Source: Quatrionicoccus australiensis (GTDB taxonomy: Bacteria; Pseudomonadota; Gammaproteobacteria; Burkholderiales; Rhodocyclaceae). From it: a DNA stretch of 64,000 bases. A model generated the notes under the pieces. It made no database searches, was not told the origin of the DNA, and worked only from the letters and a program-made list of their open reading frames with translations. Location: assembly GCF_020510425.1 (NCBI RefSeq), contig NZ_JAHBAH010000001.1:186001-250000 (forward strand), read 5' to 3'. Of this stretch, positions 45,327 through 58,210 are shown piece after piece. Made by a program: the position numbers and the translations under genes. How positions within the stretch are numbered: the stretch's first letter is position 1; every line of letters begins with the position of its first letter.

Positions 45327-45396
45327 GCGGTCGACGCCTGGAAAGACATGAAAATGGCGCAGCTTGCTGCGCCATTTTCATTGTCGGTCGAGACCG
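45327..45396. repeat. GTCGAC-type element enclosing a perfect hairpin
   Basis: The left arm GCGGTCGACGCC and right arm GTCGGTCGAGACCGG flank a 30-bp perfect palindrome. The arms are in the usual place, but the core has been replaced or extended by the hairpin. Confidence 0.55.
45350..45379. terminator. Bidirectional terminator hairpin
   Basis: GAAAATGGCGCAGC-TT-GCTGCGCCATTTTC is a perfect 14-bp inverted repeat between two convergent genes (FKBP isomerase and methyltransferase). The A4/T4 ends supply a short U-tract on both strands. Confidence 0.75.
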
Positions 45397-45441
45397 GAAA
45401 CCCAGCCGCCCTATCCGGTGCCGGCAAGCACCGGCAGTCCG

Positions 45442-46221
45442 CTAGACGAAGCTGATATTGACCCGCTGCTGCCCCTGCACGACACGCGCCGCCGGCAGCA
45501 ACTGGTGCGGCACATCGACAAAGGCGATGTCCGAATTGGTTATCACGTGATCGATCAACTGCTCGATCATGCTGCCGCGACGAACCAGGATCAGATCCGA
45601 CCAGTCGGTATTGGTCAGTGCCACCGGCACGAAATTGCTGCGCTTGATAAAACTGGTCACCGCTTCCAGCACCCCGAGATTCTGGCGGGTACCGAGCAGG
45701 CTGTGGCAGCAATCGTTCAGCACCATGCAGCCTTCATCGGCCACCAGGTCCTGATAAGTCATCAGATCGTGCAGGATGTACTCGTACTGGTGATTGGCAT
45801 CGATGTAGATCAGCTCGAATTTCTCGACACCGGTTTCCGGCTGGATACGCTTCAATGCGCCAGCCGTATCGGAGCGGATGAAATGGATATTGGGCAGCCC
45901 CACGAAGCGGGCCTGACACTCCTCGAACAACCGGTCATAGGTCGCCTGTTCGTGCATTGAGCCGCCGTAATAGGAAGCGTACTTGTCCAGCGAATCGACC
46001 CATGCCGGCAACTCGGGAAACGGACAGTAGGCCTCGGCAGCCGACATGCTCCAGCTATCGACCAGCACCAGAAGCTCCGGTGCAAGAACCTTGTGCATGT
46101 GCAACGCATTCTCGCCCCGCAGAACGCCCAGCTCCATGACTTTGGGCTTGATGTTCTGGGCATAGAACACCCGCTCCAGCACTTGATAAAAATTGTAGCG
46201 ATTGGCGTGACAGACCTTCAT
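45442..46221 (-). CDS. Class I SAM-dependent methyltransferase (Methyltransf_24-like)
   Basis: This 259-residue protein has the SAM-binding opening KVMELGVLRGENALHM, followed by LLVLVDSWSM and FELIYIDANHQYEYILHDL, the layout of the Methyltransf_24 family found with sugar or small-molecule substrates. AGGGGGATGAA directly precedes the ATG at 46221. The longer upstream frame is not used. No neighbours indicate the substrate. Confidence 0.85.
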   Translation of the reverse strand: MKVCHANRYNFYQVLERVFYAQNIKPKVMELGVLRGENALHMHKVLAPELLVLVDSWSMSAAEAYCPFPELPAWVDSLDKYASYYGGSMHEQATYDRLFEECQARFVGLPNIHFIRSDTAGALKRIQPETGVEKFELIYIDANHQYEYILHDLMTYQDLVADEGCMVLNDCCHSLLGTRQNLGVLEAVTSFIKRSNFVPVALTNTDWSDLILVRRGSMIEQLIDHVITNSDIAFVDVPHQLLPAARVVQGQQRVNISFV

Positions 46222-46518
46222 TTCATCCCCCTGAAGCCCACTGGCGTGATCAATATTGGCCGTAATCCTACAGCCTTTTCCGGGCCGACTGCCGCAGCGC
46301 GACAAATCGCAAAGCATTGACCGAGCACAGACAGGGGACTCATGCGCCGCCACACCGAACGGGTTGCGGGTTGGGCGCAAGCTGCCATTGAGCAATACAG
46401 GAAAGAAAACGCCTGCCGTGCTGATTTGCAACCAAAGACTTCAACGGCCAAAAATCGCATCAGCACTGCTTGCTACCGACCGAAAATCACTTGCCCGATT
46501 TCAGGAAAAGGGCACCCC

Positions 46519-46660
46519 ATGCGCAACAGCAACATCCGCGTTCTTGCCCCCCCTTCGCTCGATCTCTCCGCCTGCTCCGGCATGTCGGCCCAGGACCAGA
46601 ACACCGCCATCGGGGCCGGTGTTGGCGAGGTAATCGGGCACGAAATCAAGAAACAGGAAA
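46519..46660 (+). pseudogene. Remnant of a glycine-zipper outer-membrane lipoprotein gene
   Basis: An ATG at 46519 opens a frame with a degenerate lipobox (LDLSACSG) and SAQDQNTAIGAGVGEVIGHEIKKQ. Glycine-zipper lipoproteins typically read ACSxMSxxDQNTAIGAGxGA, followed by a long Gly-rich stretch and GHEVGKN. Here the first and last blocks are joined, as if the zipper had been deleted, and the hydrophobic signal core is missing. The rest of 46222-46950 shows no intact gene. It is in frame with the FIST gene but separated from it by low-complexity sequence. Confidence 0.45.
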
Positions 46661-46950
46661 ATTCGCCCGGCGCATGCAGAACGGGAAAAAACCGCACTTC
46701 TCGCGTGCAGGCAAACAAGGTGGCACCGCGCCAAGCGGCATCAACAACCCGCGAACCGGCACCACCAAACCAAGCGGCGCCATCGTCATGGCGAACAGAA
46801 ACGGCGTATAAACAAGCGACCGAAGGCGGCGCCCCAAATTCACTGATTCCAGGCGGTCGACCGCTGGCGCGCCAACAAAAGCTGGACAAAGCCGGCGGGG
46901 ATCGGATAATCGGCAAAAAAGCAGGCCGTTACGGCCGGGAGACAATGATC

Positions 46951-48102
46951 ATGGATAGTCGCAATTCCATCCGCACGGCCCACAGTTGCGCCACCGATCC
47001 ACAACAGGCGGCAAGCGAACTCCACGCCGCACTCAGCCAGCCGGACATGGCGCTGGTCGTCTTTTTCTGCTCCAGCAACTACGACCTCGAGCGCCTGGCC
47101 GAAGCTCTGAACCGCCTGTTTGCCGGTGTCCGCGTCATCGGCTGCACCACCGCCGGCGAAATCGGGCCGGCCGGCTATCGTGACCACAGCCTGTCCGGCT
47201 TCAGCTTTTCCGCTACTGGCGGCAAGGCGGTCTCCGGCCTGCTGCCCGATCTGCAGAATTTCACCAACGCCCGCGGCCAGGCCTTCACTCAGGACCTGAC
47301 GCAGCAACTGGAAGAACTGACCGCACACGACCACCAGGCAAACACCTTTGCCTTCCTGATGATCGACGGCCTCTCGATTCGCGAGGAGCCGGTCGTGCAT
47401 ACGCTGCAATCGGCCCTGCGCGGCATCCCGCTGTGCGGCGGTTCGGCCGGCGACGATCTCAAGTTTGTCCACACCTGGGTTTTTCACGACGGCGCCTTCC
47501 ATACCGACAGCGCCGTGCTGCTTCTGCTCAGCACGCCACTCCCCTTCCGGATGTTCAAGACACAGCACTTCATCAGCGACCAGGAAAGACTGGTCGTCAC
47601 CGAAGCCGACGCCGAGCACCGCATCGTCAAGGAGATCAACGGCCTGCCGGCGGCCGACGAATACGCCCGCATCCTCGGCATCAAACACGCCGAGCTCGAT
47701 GCCGCCCACTTTGCGGCGACTCCGGTCGTCGTCGTGATTGATGGTACCGACTATGTGCGCTCGATCCAGCAAGCCAACCCGGATGGCAGCCTGCGCTTTT
47801 ATTGCGCCATCGAGGAGGGGCTGATCCTGCGCGTCGCGCGCGGTGCCGACCTGCTCGCCAACCTGGTCGAAGCCTTCGACGGCATCCGCAAGGAAATCGG
47901 CCCCCCCTTGCTGACCCTGGGCTGCGACTGCATCCTGCGCAACCAGGAAATCACCCAGAAAAACCTCAAGGAAAAAGCCGGTGCCGAATTCATGCGCAAT
48001 AACGCGGTCGGCTTCAGCACCTACGGCGAGCAATACGGCAGCGTACACGTCAACCAGACCTTTACCGGCATCGCCATCGGCTCGCCGGACTGGAAAAAAT
48101 AA
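46951..48102 (+). CDS. FIST domain sensory protein
   Basis: This 383-residue cytosolic protein has FIST_N (VIGCTTAGEIGPAGY, GLLPDLQNF) and FIST_C (TLGCDCILRNQEITQKN) domains, thought to bind amino acids or other small ligands. GGGAG 9 bases upstream supports the ATG at 46951 (ATG 46945 is too close). The stop shares a base with the start of the histidine kinase gene (TAATG), so the pair is a two-gene sensory unit in which FIST probably modulates the kinase. Confidence 0.9.
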   Translation: MDSRNSIRTAHSCATDPQQAASELHAALSQPDMALVVFFCSSNYDLERLAEALNRLFAGVRVIGCTTAGEIGPAGYRDHSLSGFSFSATGGKAVSGLLPDLQNFTNARGQAFTQDLTQQLEELTAHDHQANTFAFLMIDGLSIREEPVVHTLQSALRGIPLCGGSAGDDLKFVHTWVFHDGAFHTDSAVLLLLSTPLPFRMFKTQHFISDQERLVVTEADAEHRIVKEINGLPAADEYARILGIKHAELDAAHFAATPVVVVIDGTDYVRSIQQANPDGSLRFYCAIEEGLILRVARGADLLANLVEAFDGIRKEIGPPLLTLGCDCILRNQEITQKNLKEKAGAEFMRNNAVGFSTYGEQYGSVHVNQTFTGIAIGSPDWKK

Positions 48103-49217
48103 TGTCTGAGCCGAGCAGCCCGCCGGAAATATCCGCCCTGCAGGGCGAAATCGTCCGCCTCAACAAGATCATCACCGCCCTGATGAATCGGGCGGAACGC
48201 GACATGAGCGCCCGGGCCTCCGACTTCGGCATGTTCCAGACCGCCGTCACCCTCGAAAAACAGGTCCGGGAACGCACGCACGAACTGGAAGAAGCCCTGC
48301 GTGAAAACGAGAATATCAACCACGCCCTGCAACGCGAAAAGGAAGAGCAGCGGACACTGATTCACCGTCTCGAAGAAGCCCACAACCAACTCCTGCAATC
48401 GGAAAAGCTCGCCTCGATCGGCCAGCTGGCGGCCGGGGTCGCCCATGAAATCAACAACCCGATCGGGTTCGTCAATTCCAACCTGGGCACCCTGCAAGGC
48501 TACGTCGGCAAACTACTCAAGTTGCTCGACGACATGCAGGCCGGCATCGCCCCCCTGCTCGCCGAGCAGCCGCAGACCCGCGCCGCTCTCCAGGAAATCT
48601 GCCGCCAGGCCGATCTCGACTTCATCCGCGACGACATCCCCAGCCTGATCAGCGAATCGATCGACGGCACCGCCCGCGTCCGCAAGATCGTCCAGGACCT
48701 GCGCGACTTCTCGCGCACCGGCGATGACAGCTACGAATGGACCGATCTGCACGCCGGCCTGGAAAGCACCCTGAACGTCGTCTGGAACGAGATCAAGTAC
48801 AAGGCCGAAGTAATCCGCGCCTACGGCACCCTGCCCCGGGTACGCTGCCGCTCGTCGCAGATCAACCAGGTCTTCATGAACCTGCTGGTCAATGCCGCCC
48901 AGGCCATCGCCCAGCGCGGCACCATCACGCTGACTAGCGGCTGCACCGCCGAAGAAGCCTGGATCGCCGTCAGCGACAGCGGCTGCGGCATGGCGCCGGA
49001 AATCCAGGCCAGGATATTCGACCCCTTCTTCACCACCAAGCCGGTCGGCAAGGGAACCGGGCTCGGCCTGTCGCTTTCCTACGGCATCATCGAAAAACAC
49101 GGCGGCCGGATCAAGGTGGACAGCGAACCCGGAAAGGGCAGCACCTTCACCCTCTTCCTGCCCTGTAGCCCGGATGCCCCGGACACGGAAGAAACCAACG
49201 CTGCCGCAGGCGGCTAA
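48102..49217 (+). CDS. Cytosolic sensor histidine kinase
   Basis: This 371-residue protein has no membrane segment. A coiled coil (about 45-105) leads to HisKA with His115 in GVAHEINNP. The HATPase has LLVNAAQAI, DSGCGMAP and GKGTGLGLSLSYGI. The H-box resembles kinases of the NtrB/PAS-less 4HK group. There is no response regulator nearby. Coupling to the FIST gene suggests FIST supplies the sensor input. Confidence 0.92.
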   Translation: MSEPSSPPEISALQGEIVRLNKIITALMNRAERDMSARASDFGMFQTAVTLEKQVRERTHELEEALRENENINHALQREKEEQRTLIHRLEEAHNQLLQSEKLASIGQLAAGVAHEINNPIGFVNSNLGTLQGYVGKLLKLLDDMQAGIAPLLAEQPQTRAALQEICRQADLDFIRDDIPSLISESIDGTARVRKIVQDLRDFSRTGDDSYEWTDLHAGLESTLNVVWNEIKYKAEVIRAYGTLPRVRCRSSQINQVFMNLLVNAAQAIAQRGTITLTSGCTAEEAWIAVSDSGCGMAPEIQARIFDPFFTTKPVGKGTGLGLSLSYGIIEKHGGRIKVDSEPGKGSTFTLFLPCSPDAPDTEETNAAAGG

Positions 49218-49236
49218 GGCCCTTTCGGCAGCCGCC

Positions 49237-49854
49237 TCACTTCTCCGACCAGGCCAGATTCGCCCCCAGCCCGACAAAGGCGGCGGCAAAACCGCGCCGC
49301 AGCCAGGCCTGCACGCGCGGCGACTCGATCACCGCATGGCGGAAGGCATGCGCCAGCAAGCCGTAGGCGACGAACACGACAAAGGTCATCGCCATGAAAA
49401 CGCCGCTCAGCGCGAACAACTGCAGCAAGGGCCGCGCCGCGCCCGGCGCCACGAATTGTGGCAGGAAGGCGAGGAAGAAAATGGTCAGCTTGGGATTGAG
49501 GATATTGAGCAGGAAAGCCTTGATCACCACGGCCGACGCCGAACTGCGCGCCACCTGCCCCGCCTCGACGGCAAACGCCGAACGGTCGCGCCAGGTCGCC
49601 CAGGCGACATAGAACAAATAAGCCACGCCGGCATATTTCAGCGCCTGGAAAGCCAGCGCGCTGCTGTGCAGCAGCGCCGCCAGCCCGAGCACCGTCGCCA
49701 GCAGATGCGGCACGATCCCGAGCGTACAACCCAAGGCCGCAAACAGACCCGCCCGCCGCCCGGCGACGAGGCCGGTGGAGACGGTGTAGATGACGCCGGT
49801 GCCGGGGATGAGGACGACGATCAGGGAGGTAATCAAAAATTCGAGGCTGATCAT
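49237..49854 (-). CDS. LysE/RhtB-family amino-acid exporter
   Basis: This 205-residue protein has about six membrane segments and the family signature near the start (LIVVLIPGTGVIYTVSTGLVAGRRAG) and LLNILNPKLTIFFLAFLPQFV. It probably exports amino acids such as homoserine or threonine. Start ATG at 49854 at the first helix; the upstream extension to 49944 has no better start. It is convergent with the kinase gene, 19 bp away. Confidence 0.9.
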   Translation of the reverse strand: MISLEFLITSLIVVLIPGTGVIYTVSTGLVAGRRAGLFAALGCTLGIVPHLLATVLGLAALLHSSALAFQALKYAGVAYLFYVAWATWRDRSAFAVEAGQVARSSASAVVIKAFLLNILNPKLTIFFLAFLPQFVAPGAARPLLQLFALSGVFMAMTFVVFVAYGLLAHAFRHAVIESPRVQAWLRRGFAAAFVGLGANLAWSEK

Positions 49855-49962
49855 GATCAAGGAGACGAAGTGGGTAAAAAGCCAGTTATCCAGTCGTATT
49901 CCGCCGGGAAGCGAATTGATCCATCTCCATGCAACAACCCCCACACCGGCGAAATCCCCGAC

Positions 49963-50965
49963 TCAGTACATCACTCCCGCCGGCGGCGTAAACGAATCCA
50001 GCGCATTGAGGTAGGCCGCCCGTGCGAAGGCGCTCGGGTCGGGCAGGTTTTGCTGGCTCATCGAGCCTTTGAGTTGCGCAACCGACGCGTATTCGCCCTT
50101 TTCCATCCAGCGAGAGATGCCGTCGAGCACTTCCATCAGCGCCGGCGGGCCGCCGACGAGCAGGGCGCTGGCCATGTGTACGACGTCGGCGCCGGCGAGC
50201 AGCATTTTCAGGGCGTCGTCTGCCGTGTGCACGCCGCCGCTGGCGGCCAGGCTCAGTTTGCTGCGGCCGCGCAGGATGGCGATCCAGCGCATGGTGAGCA
50301 GGGTGTCGGCCGAGGTCGAAAGCTGCACACGGTCGACCACTTTCAAAGTGGCTAAATCAATGTCGGGCTGGAAGAAGCGGTTGAACAGCGAGATGCCGGC
50401 AGCGCCGGCCTGCTCGGCGCGGCGCACGAAGTTGGGCAGCGACGAAAAGAAGGGCGACAGCTTCATGCTGACCGGGATGCCGACCTGATCCTTCAATTCC
50501 TGGAGCAGGCCGAGATAGCGTTCTTCGAGCGCATCGCCCGGGATTTCCGGGTCGCCCGGCATGTACCAGGCGTTGAGTTCGAGCGCGTCGGCGCCGGCCG
50601 CCTGCATTTCCTGGCCGAGTTCGACCCAGCCGTTGAGCGAGGAGCCGTTGAGGCTGGCAACCACCGGGATTTCCAGGCGCGCCTTGAGTTGCGTGATCTG
50701 CTCGAGATAGGTGTCGAGCTTGCTGACGTAGTCGTGGCGGCCCGGCAGGTGGCCGGCCGATTCGCCGAAGGCGTCGGGCGTGATCAGGAAGCGGTCGATC
50801 ATGCGCTCGTCGTTGCGCACGTCTTCCTCGAACAGCGAGTGCATGACGATGGCCGCGGCGCCGGCATCCTCGAGGTGCAGGATGGGATCGATCTGGCGAC
50901 TGAGCGGCGTCGAGGAAGGAACCAGCGGATTCTTGAGCTTGAGCCCGAGGTAGGTGGTGGACAAA

Positions 50966-50973
<8 letters not shown>
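49963..50973 (-). CDS. Dihydroorotate dehydrogenase-like protein (PFOR-associated)
   Basis: This 336-residue FMN-type TIM barrel has motifs such as NPLVPSSTPLSR, VVASLNGSS, ELNAWYMPGD, PVSMKLSPFF and AASGGVHTADDALKMLLAGADVV. It belongs to a DHOD-like group that occurs beside pyruvate:ferredoxin oxidoreductase genes. It overlaps the 3' end of nifJ by 8 bp, with AGGGAGAG as ribosome binding site, so the two are coupled. It may not be the pyrimidine-pathway enzyme; a redox role with NifJ is inferred. Confidence 0.88.
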
Positions 50974-54592
<3,619 letters not shown>

Positions 54593-54797
54593 GATCTGAT
54601 CCTGGTGGTTCGACTACGCCCACTCGAAAGCTGGCAGCCGGAAAACGCCCCGGGCCAGCCCGGAAACGCCGGATGCTGCAATGCAGCACTTGCATTCTAC
54701 GCCCGAAAACGCAGGCGTGTCCGCCCGCTTCGATGACGCCGGGAACTAAAATAACGGCATGTGTTCCATCAAGAAAATCCCGCCGGGAGAAATCACC

Positions 54798-55568
54798 ATG
54801 CCACTGCCGAGCCGCCCGCAAGCCGTCCTGATCGATCTGGCCGGCGTTCTGCATATCGACGAGCAGGCGATTCCCGGCGCCGTCGAAGCCTTGCAGCGAC
54901 TGCGCGCCAGCGGCCTGGCGCTGCGCTTTTTGACCAATACAACGCGCTCGCCGCGCCGACGCATCGTCGCCAACCTGCAACAGATGGGCTTCGCCATCGC
55001 ACCGGAGGAAGTGCAGACGGCCGTGCACGCAACCCGCCATCTGGTCGAGCAACGCGGCCTGCGTCCGCATTACCTGATACATCCCGATATCGCCGACGAA
55101 ATCGGCGCCAGCCACGCCGACCCCGATGCCGTGGTGCTCGGCGATGCCGGCGAGCATTTCACCTATGCCGCGCTGAACACGGCATTTCGTCTGCTGATGC
55201 AGGGTCGACCGCTGATCGTCATGGCGCGCAACCGCTATTTCAAGGAAAAGGACGGCCTGACGCTGGACATGGGCGCCTACGTCGCCGGCCTGGAATACAG
55301 CAGCGGCGTCAAGGCGGAAGTGGTCGGCAAGCCGGCGGCACCGTTCTTTTTATCGGCGTTGGCCGAGCTCGGCGTCGCGCCGGAAAATGCCGTACTGATC
55401 GGCGACGACCTCAGCGACGACATCGGCGGCGCGCAGGCCGCCGGCATTCCCGGCCTGCTGGTGCGCACCGGCAAGTTCCGGCCGGGCGACGAGGCGCATC
55501 CGGAAATCAGGCCGGCCGCAACGGTCGACGACTTTGCGGCGGCCGTTTCCCGGCTGCTCGATCGCTAA
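54798..55568 (+). CDS. HAD-IIA family phosphatase (LHPP/HDHD2-like)
   Basis: This 256-residue protein has motif I VLIDLAGVLH (nucleophile Asp, with Ala where DxD phosphatases have the second Asp), TNTTRSPR (motif II), VGKPAAPFF (Lys) and GDDLSDDIGGAQAAG (motif IV). It resembles eukaryotic LHPP, which has Ser at the same place. GGGAG supports the ATG at 54798. The altered motif I may weaken classical phosphatase chemistry. The substrate is unknown. Confidence 0.88.
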   Translation: MPLPSRPQAVLIDLAGVLHIDEQAIPGAVEALQRLRASGLALRFLTNTTRSPRRRIVANLQQMGFAIAPEEVQTAVHATRHLVEQRGLRPHYLIHPDIADEIGASHADPDAVVLGDAGEHFTYAALNTAFRLLMQGRPLIVMARNRYFKEKDGLTLDMGAYVAGLEYSSGVKAEVVGKPAAPFFLSALAELGVAPENAVLIGDDLSDDIGGAQAAGIPGLLVRTGKFRPGDEAHPEIRPAATVDDFAAAVSRLLDR

Positions 55569-55574
55569 GCCGTG

Positions 55575-57710
55575 CTAGCGGGCCGTCAGCAAAAATTCGG
55601 CGGCGGCACCGGCCGACAGCGGCCGCGCGAACAGGTAACCTTGGAACTCCTCGCAACCCAGCGCATTGAGCACGGCAAGTTGCGACGGCTTCTCGACGCC
55701 TTCGGCAACGACACGCAGGTTCAGGCTGTGCGCCAGCGAGACGATGGCACGCGTGATCGCGGTGGCTTCGGCACCGGTGTCGCATTCCATGACGAAGGAA
55801 CGATCGACCTTGAGAATGTCGATCGGGAAGCGCTTCAGGTAGGCGAGCGAGGAGTAGCCGGTACCAAAGTCGTCGATCGCGATGATGACGCCCATCGCCT
55901 TCAGTTCGTGCAGCACGGCGAGCGCCCGCTGCACGTCGCCCATCAGCATGCCTTCGGTGATTTCCAGTTCGAGATTGGCCGGCGGCAGGCCGGCTTCGTC
56001 GAGCACCGAACGGACCAGCGCCGCCAGATCATTTTCGCGGAACAGGCTGGGCGAGATATTGACCGCCACATGCAGATCACGATATCCCGCCGCCCGCCAG
56101 CCGGCCGCTTCGTGACAGGCCTGGCGCATGACGAACCAGGTCAGTTGCGAAATCAAACCGGTTTCCTCGGCAAGCGGGATGAACTTGACCGGCGAAACAC
56201 TGCCGAATTCCTCGCTGTCCCAGCGCACCAGCGCCTCGAAACCGAAGGCGCGGCCGCGCGCATCGACCTTGGGCTGATAGACGACGTACAGTTCTTCCTG
56301 CTCGACCGCACGGCGCAAGGCCGAGTCGAGCGCCAGGCGATCGCGCGCTGCGGCATTCAGTGATTCGGTGTAGAACTGGAACTGCCCCTTGCCCAGTTGC
56401 TTGGCGTGGTGCATCGCCGCGTCGGCATGGCGGAGCAACGCTTCGAGATCCTCGCCGTCGTCCGGATAGACGCTGACGCCGATGCTGCAATTGACGCGCA
56501 CTTCATGGCCGTCGAGCATGATCGGCTCGGCGACGGCCTCCTGAATGCGGTGCAGGATCTGCAGCGTGTCGCTGAGGCCGCCGTAATCGCCGAGGATGAG
56601 CACGAACTCGTCGCCGCCATAACGCGCCACGGTATCCGATTCGCGCAGGCAGGCCTTGAGCCGCTTGGCAGCTTCGACCAGCAATTCGTCGCCGGCGCCG
56701 TGACCGAGGCTGTCGTTCACAAACTTGAAGTTGTCGAGATCGACGAAGGCCAGCGTGCCGTGCGTGCCCTTGCGCTGCGCCAGACGCAGCAACTGCTGCA
56801 GGCGGTCCTGCAACAGATTGCGGTTGGGCAGGCCGGTCAGCGGATCGTGCGTTGCCTGGTATTCGAGTTGCTGCCGATAGTTGTGCTGCGCCGTGACATC
56901 CTCGACCGTGCCTTCGTAATAGAGCGCCTCACCTTCCGGGCTATACACGACGTGGGCGTTCTCGGAAATCCAGATGCGGCTGCCGTCGCGGCAATAGACC
57001 TCGGATTCGAAATCGGTGACGCGCCCGGTATCGCGGATGCGCTGCTTGAATTCCTCGCGCCGGCCGGGTGCGACGTAGAGCCGGGTGGCAATGTCGGACA
57101 GCCCGGCGATCAGGGTGGCGGGCGTTTCATAGCCGTAAAGACGGGCCAGCGCCAGGTTGGCGGCCAGGTAATGACCGTCGATCGAGGTCTGGAACATGCC
57201 GATCACCGAGTCTTCGAAGATGCTGCGATAGCGCAGCTCGGCATCGGCCAGCTGGCGCTGGCTGAGCAATTGCTCGGTGATGTCCTCGATGAAACCTTCG
57301 ACCACGCGCCGTCCCTGCTCGTCGAGCACGACGGAGCCGCGTTCAAGCACCCATATTTCCCGGCCGTCGCGGTGCAGCAGGCGGTATTGCAGGCGATAGC
57401 GACCGCTCCCGTTCATCGCCGCAACGATCACCTGGCGGACGCGCGCCCGGTCATCCGGATGGGTAATCATCTCGAGCGAGACGACCTTGTTGTTCTCGAG
57501 CTCGTCAGGGCAGTAACCGGTCAGCTCGCGGCTGGCATCGCTGACAAAGTGCAGGGTCCATTGTTCGTCGACCGCGCAGCGAAAGACCATGCCCTCGAGA
57601 TTGTGCACCAGCACCTGCAACACACGTTCACTGTCGATGTCGCTCCATGCGGAGTCACGACGTTTGCGAAGGACAGGGAGAAAACCAGGAGAAGGCACGA
57701 TATCTTTCAC
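55575..57710 (-). CDS. PAS-PAS-GGDEF-EAL cyclic-di-GMP protein
   Basis: This protein of about 711 residues has two PAS/PAC units (RFVSDASRELTGYCPDEL-like and YRSIFEDSVIGMFQTS). Next comes GGDEF with an intact RYGGDEFVLIL, then EAL with EALVRWDSEEFG (ALVRW in place of ExLxR-type sequence), ITEGMLM, IDDFGTGYSSLAYLKRFP and VAEGVE. Metal-binding residues look present, so both synthesis and breakdown are possible. The start is uncertain: GTG 57710 and GTG 57698 are both poor. The frame stays open to 58040 through a GTCGAC element, which I consider noncoding. Confidence 0.88.
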   Translation of the reverse strand: MKDIVPSPGFLPVLRKRRDSAWSDIDSERVLQVLVHNLEGMVFRCAVDEQWTLHFVSDASRELTGYCPDELENNKVVSLEMITHPDDRARVRQVIVAAMNGSGRYRLQYRLLHRDGREIWVLERGSVVLDEQGRRVVEGFIEDITEQLLSQRQLADAELRYRSIFEDSVIGMFQTSIDGHYLAANLALARLYGYETPATLIAGLSDIATRLYVAPGRREEFKQRIRDTGRVTDFESEVYCRDGSRIWISENAHVVYSPEGEALYYEGTVEDVTAQHNYRQQLEYQATHDPLTGLPNRNLLQDRLQQLLRLAQRKGTHGTLAFVDLDNFKFVNDSLGHGAGDELLVEAAKRLKACLRESDTVARYGGDEFVLILGDYGGLSDTLQILHRIQEAVAEPIMLDGHEVRVNCSIGVSVYPDDGEDLEALLRHADAAMHHAKQLGKGQFQFYTESLNAAARDRLALDSALRRAVEQEELYVVYQPKVDARGRAFGFEALVRWDSEEFGSVSPVKFIPLAEETGLISQLTWFVMRQACHEAAGWRAAGYRDLHVAVNISPSLFRENDLAALVRSVLDEAGLPPANLELEITEGMLMGDVQRALAVLHELKAMGVIIAIDDFGTGYSSLAYLKRFPIDILKVDRSFVMECDTGAEATAITRAIVSLAHSLNLRVVAEGVEKPSQLAVLNALGCEEFQGYLFARPLSAGAAAEFLLTAR

Positions 57711-58210
57711 GAAAGGATAAGTTTGATCAGGAACCGTTCTCACAGAGCAAAAACCCTGCCCGCCACAAATTTGGCACTTTTGAAGTTTTCTATCGGTCGA
57801 CCGCCAAAAACAACGGCTTTTCACCCCGGCACGCACCATGACAGCGCAGGTAGCGCCAGCCTGGTGCATGACAGAGTCCTGCCTACCCCAAAACCGGGAA
57901 CACCCCCTCCATCCCTCCGACATACGGACCGGCAATAAAGTTGCCCTCTTTGCGAAACCTGCCCTCCAAGAGACGTCGACCACTGGCGCGACAGCCACGA
58001 GATCACACCGCCGCGCCAAGCTGAACAGCCGCTGCCGCACGCCTTCAGGCCCGCACCGGAACGGCCGCAGCGGATGCCTCCGCCCGGCCCGACACTGGCC
58101 AGCCGACGGCCCGGACAGGCGCGACCGGGCGCGTCAGACGCACAATCCGGTCGGAAAGCAGTCGCCTGCCAGCTATAATCACGCCTTTGCAATGCACTGG
58201 AACTGGTCAC
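57711..58210. other. Intergenic stretch between the c-di-GMP gene and prfB
   Basis: No gene is supported here. It contains the GTCGAC-type element at 57793 and divergent regulatory space for the c-di-GMP protein (minus) and prfB (plus). Open frames here have atypical composition and no ribosome binding sites. Confidence 0.6.
57793..57825. repeat. GTCGAC-type element, half copy
   Basis: TCGGTCGACCGCC, A5, CAACGGC, T4, CACC. One arm and the A/T core are present without a right GTCGAC arm. It lies upstream of the c-di-GMP gene. Confidence 0.55.

Noticed and set aside
46342..46950. N-terminal extension of the FIST protein
   Set aside because: Low-complexity sequence without homology; a good ribosome binding site supports the later ATG at 46951.
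57711..58040. N-terminal extension of the PAS-GGDEF-EAL protein
   Set aside because: It would translate through a GTCGAC element and Cys/Arg-rich sequence unlike any sensor domain.
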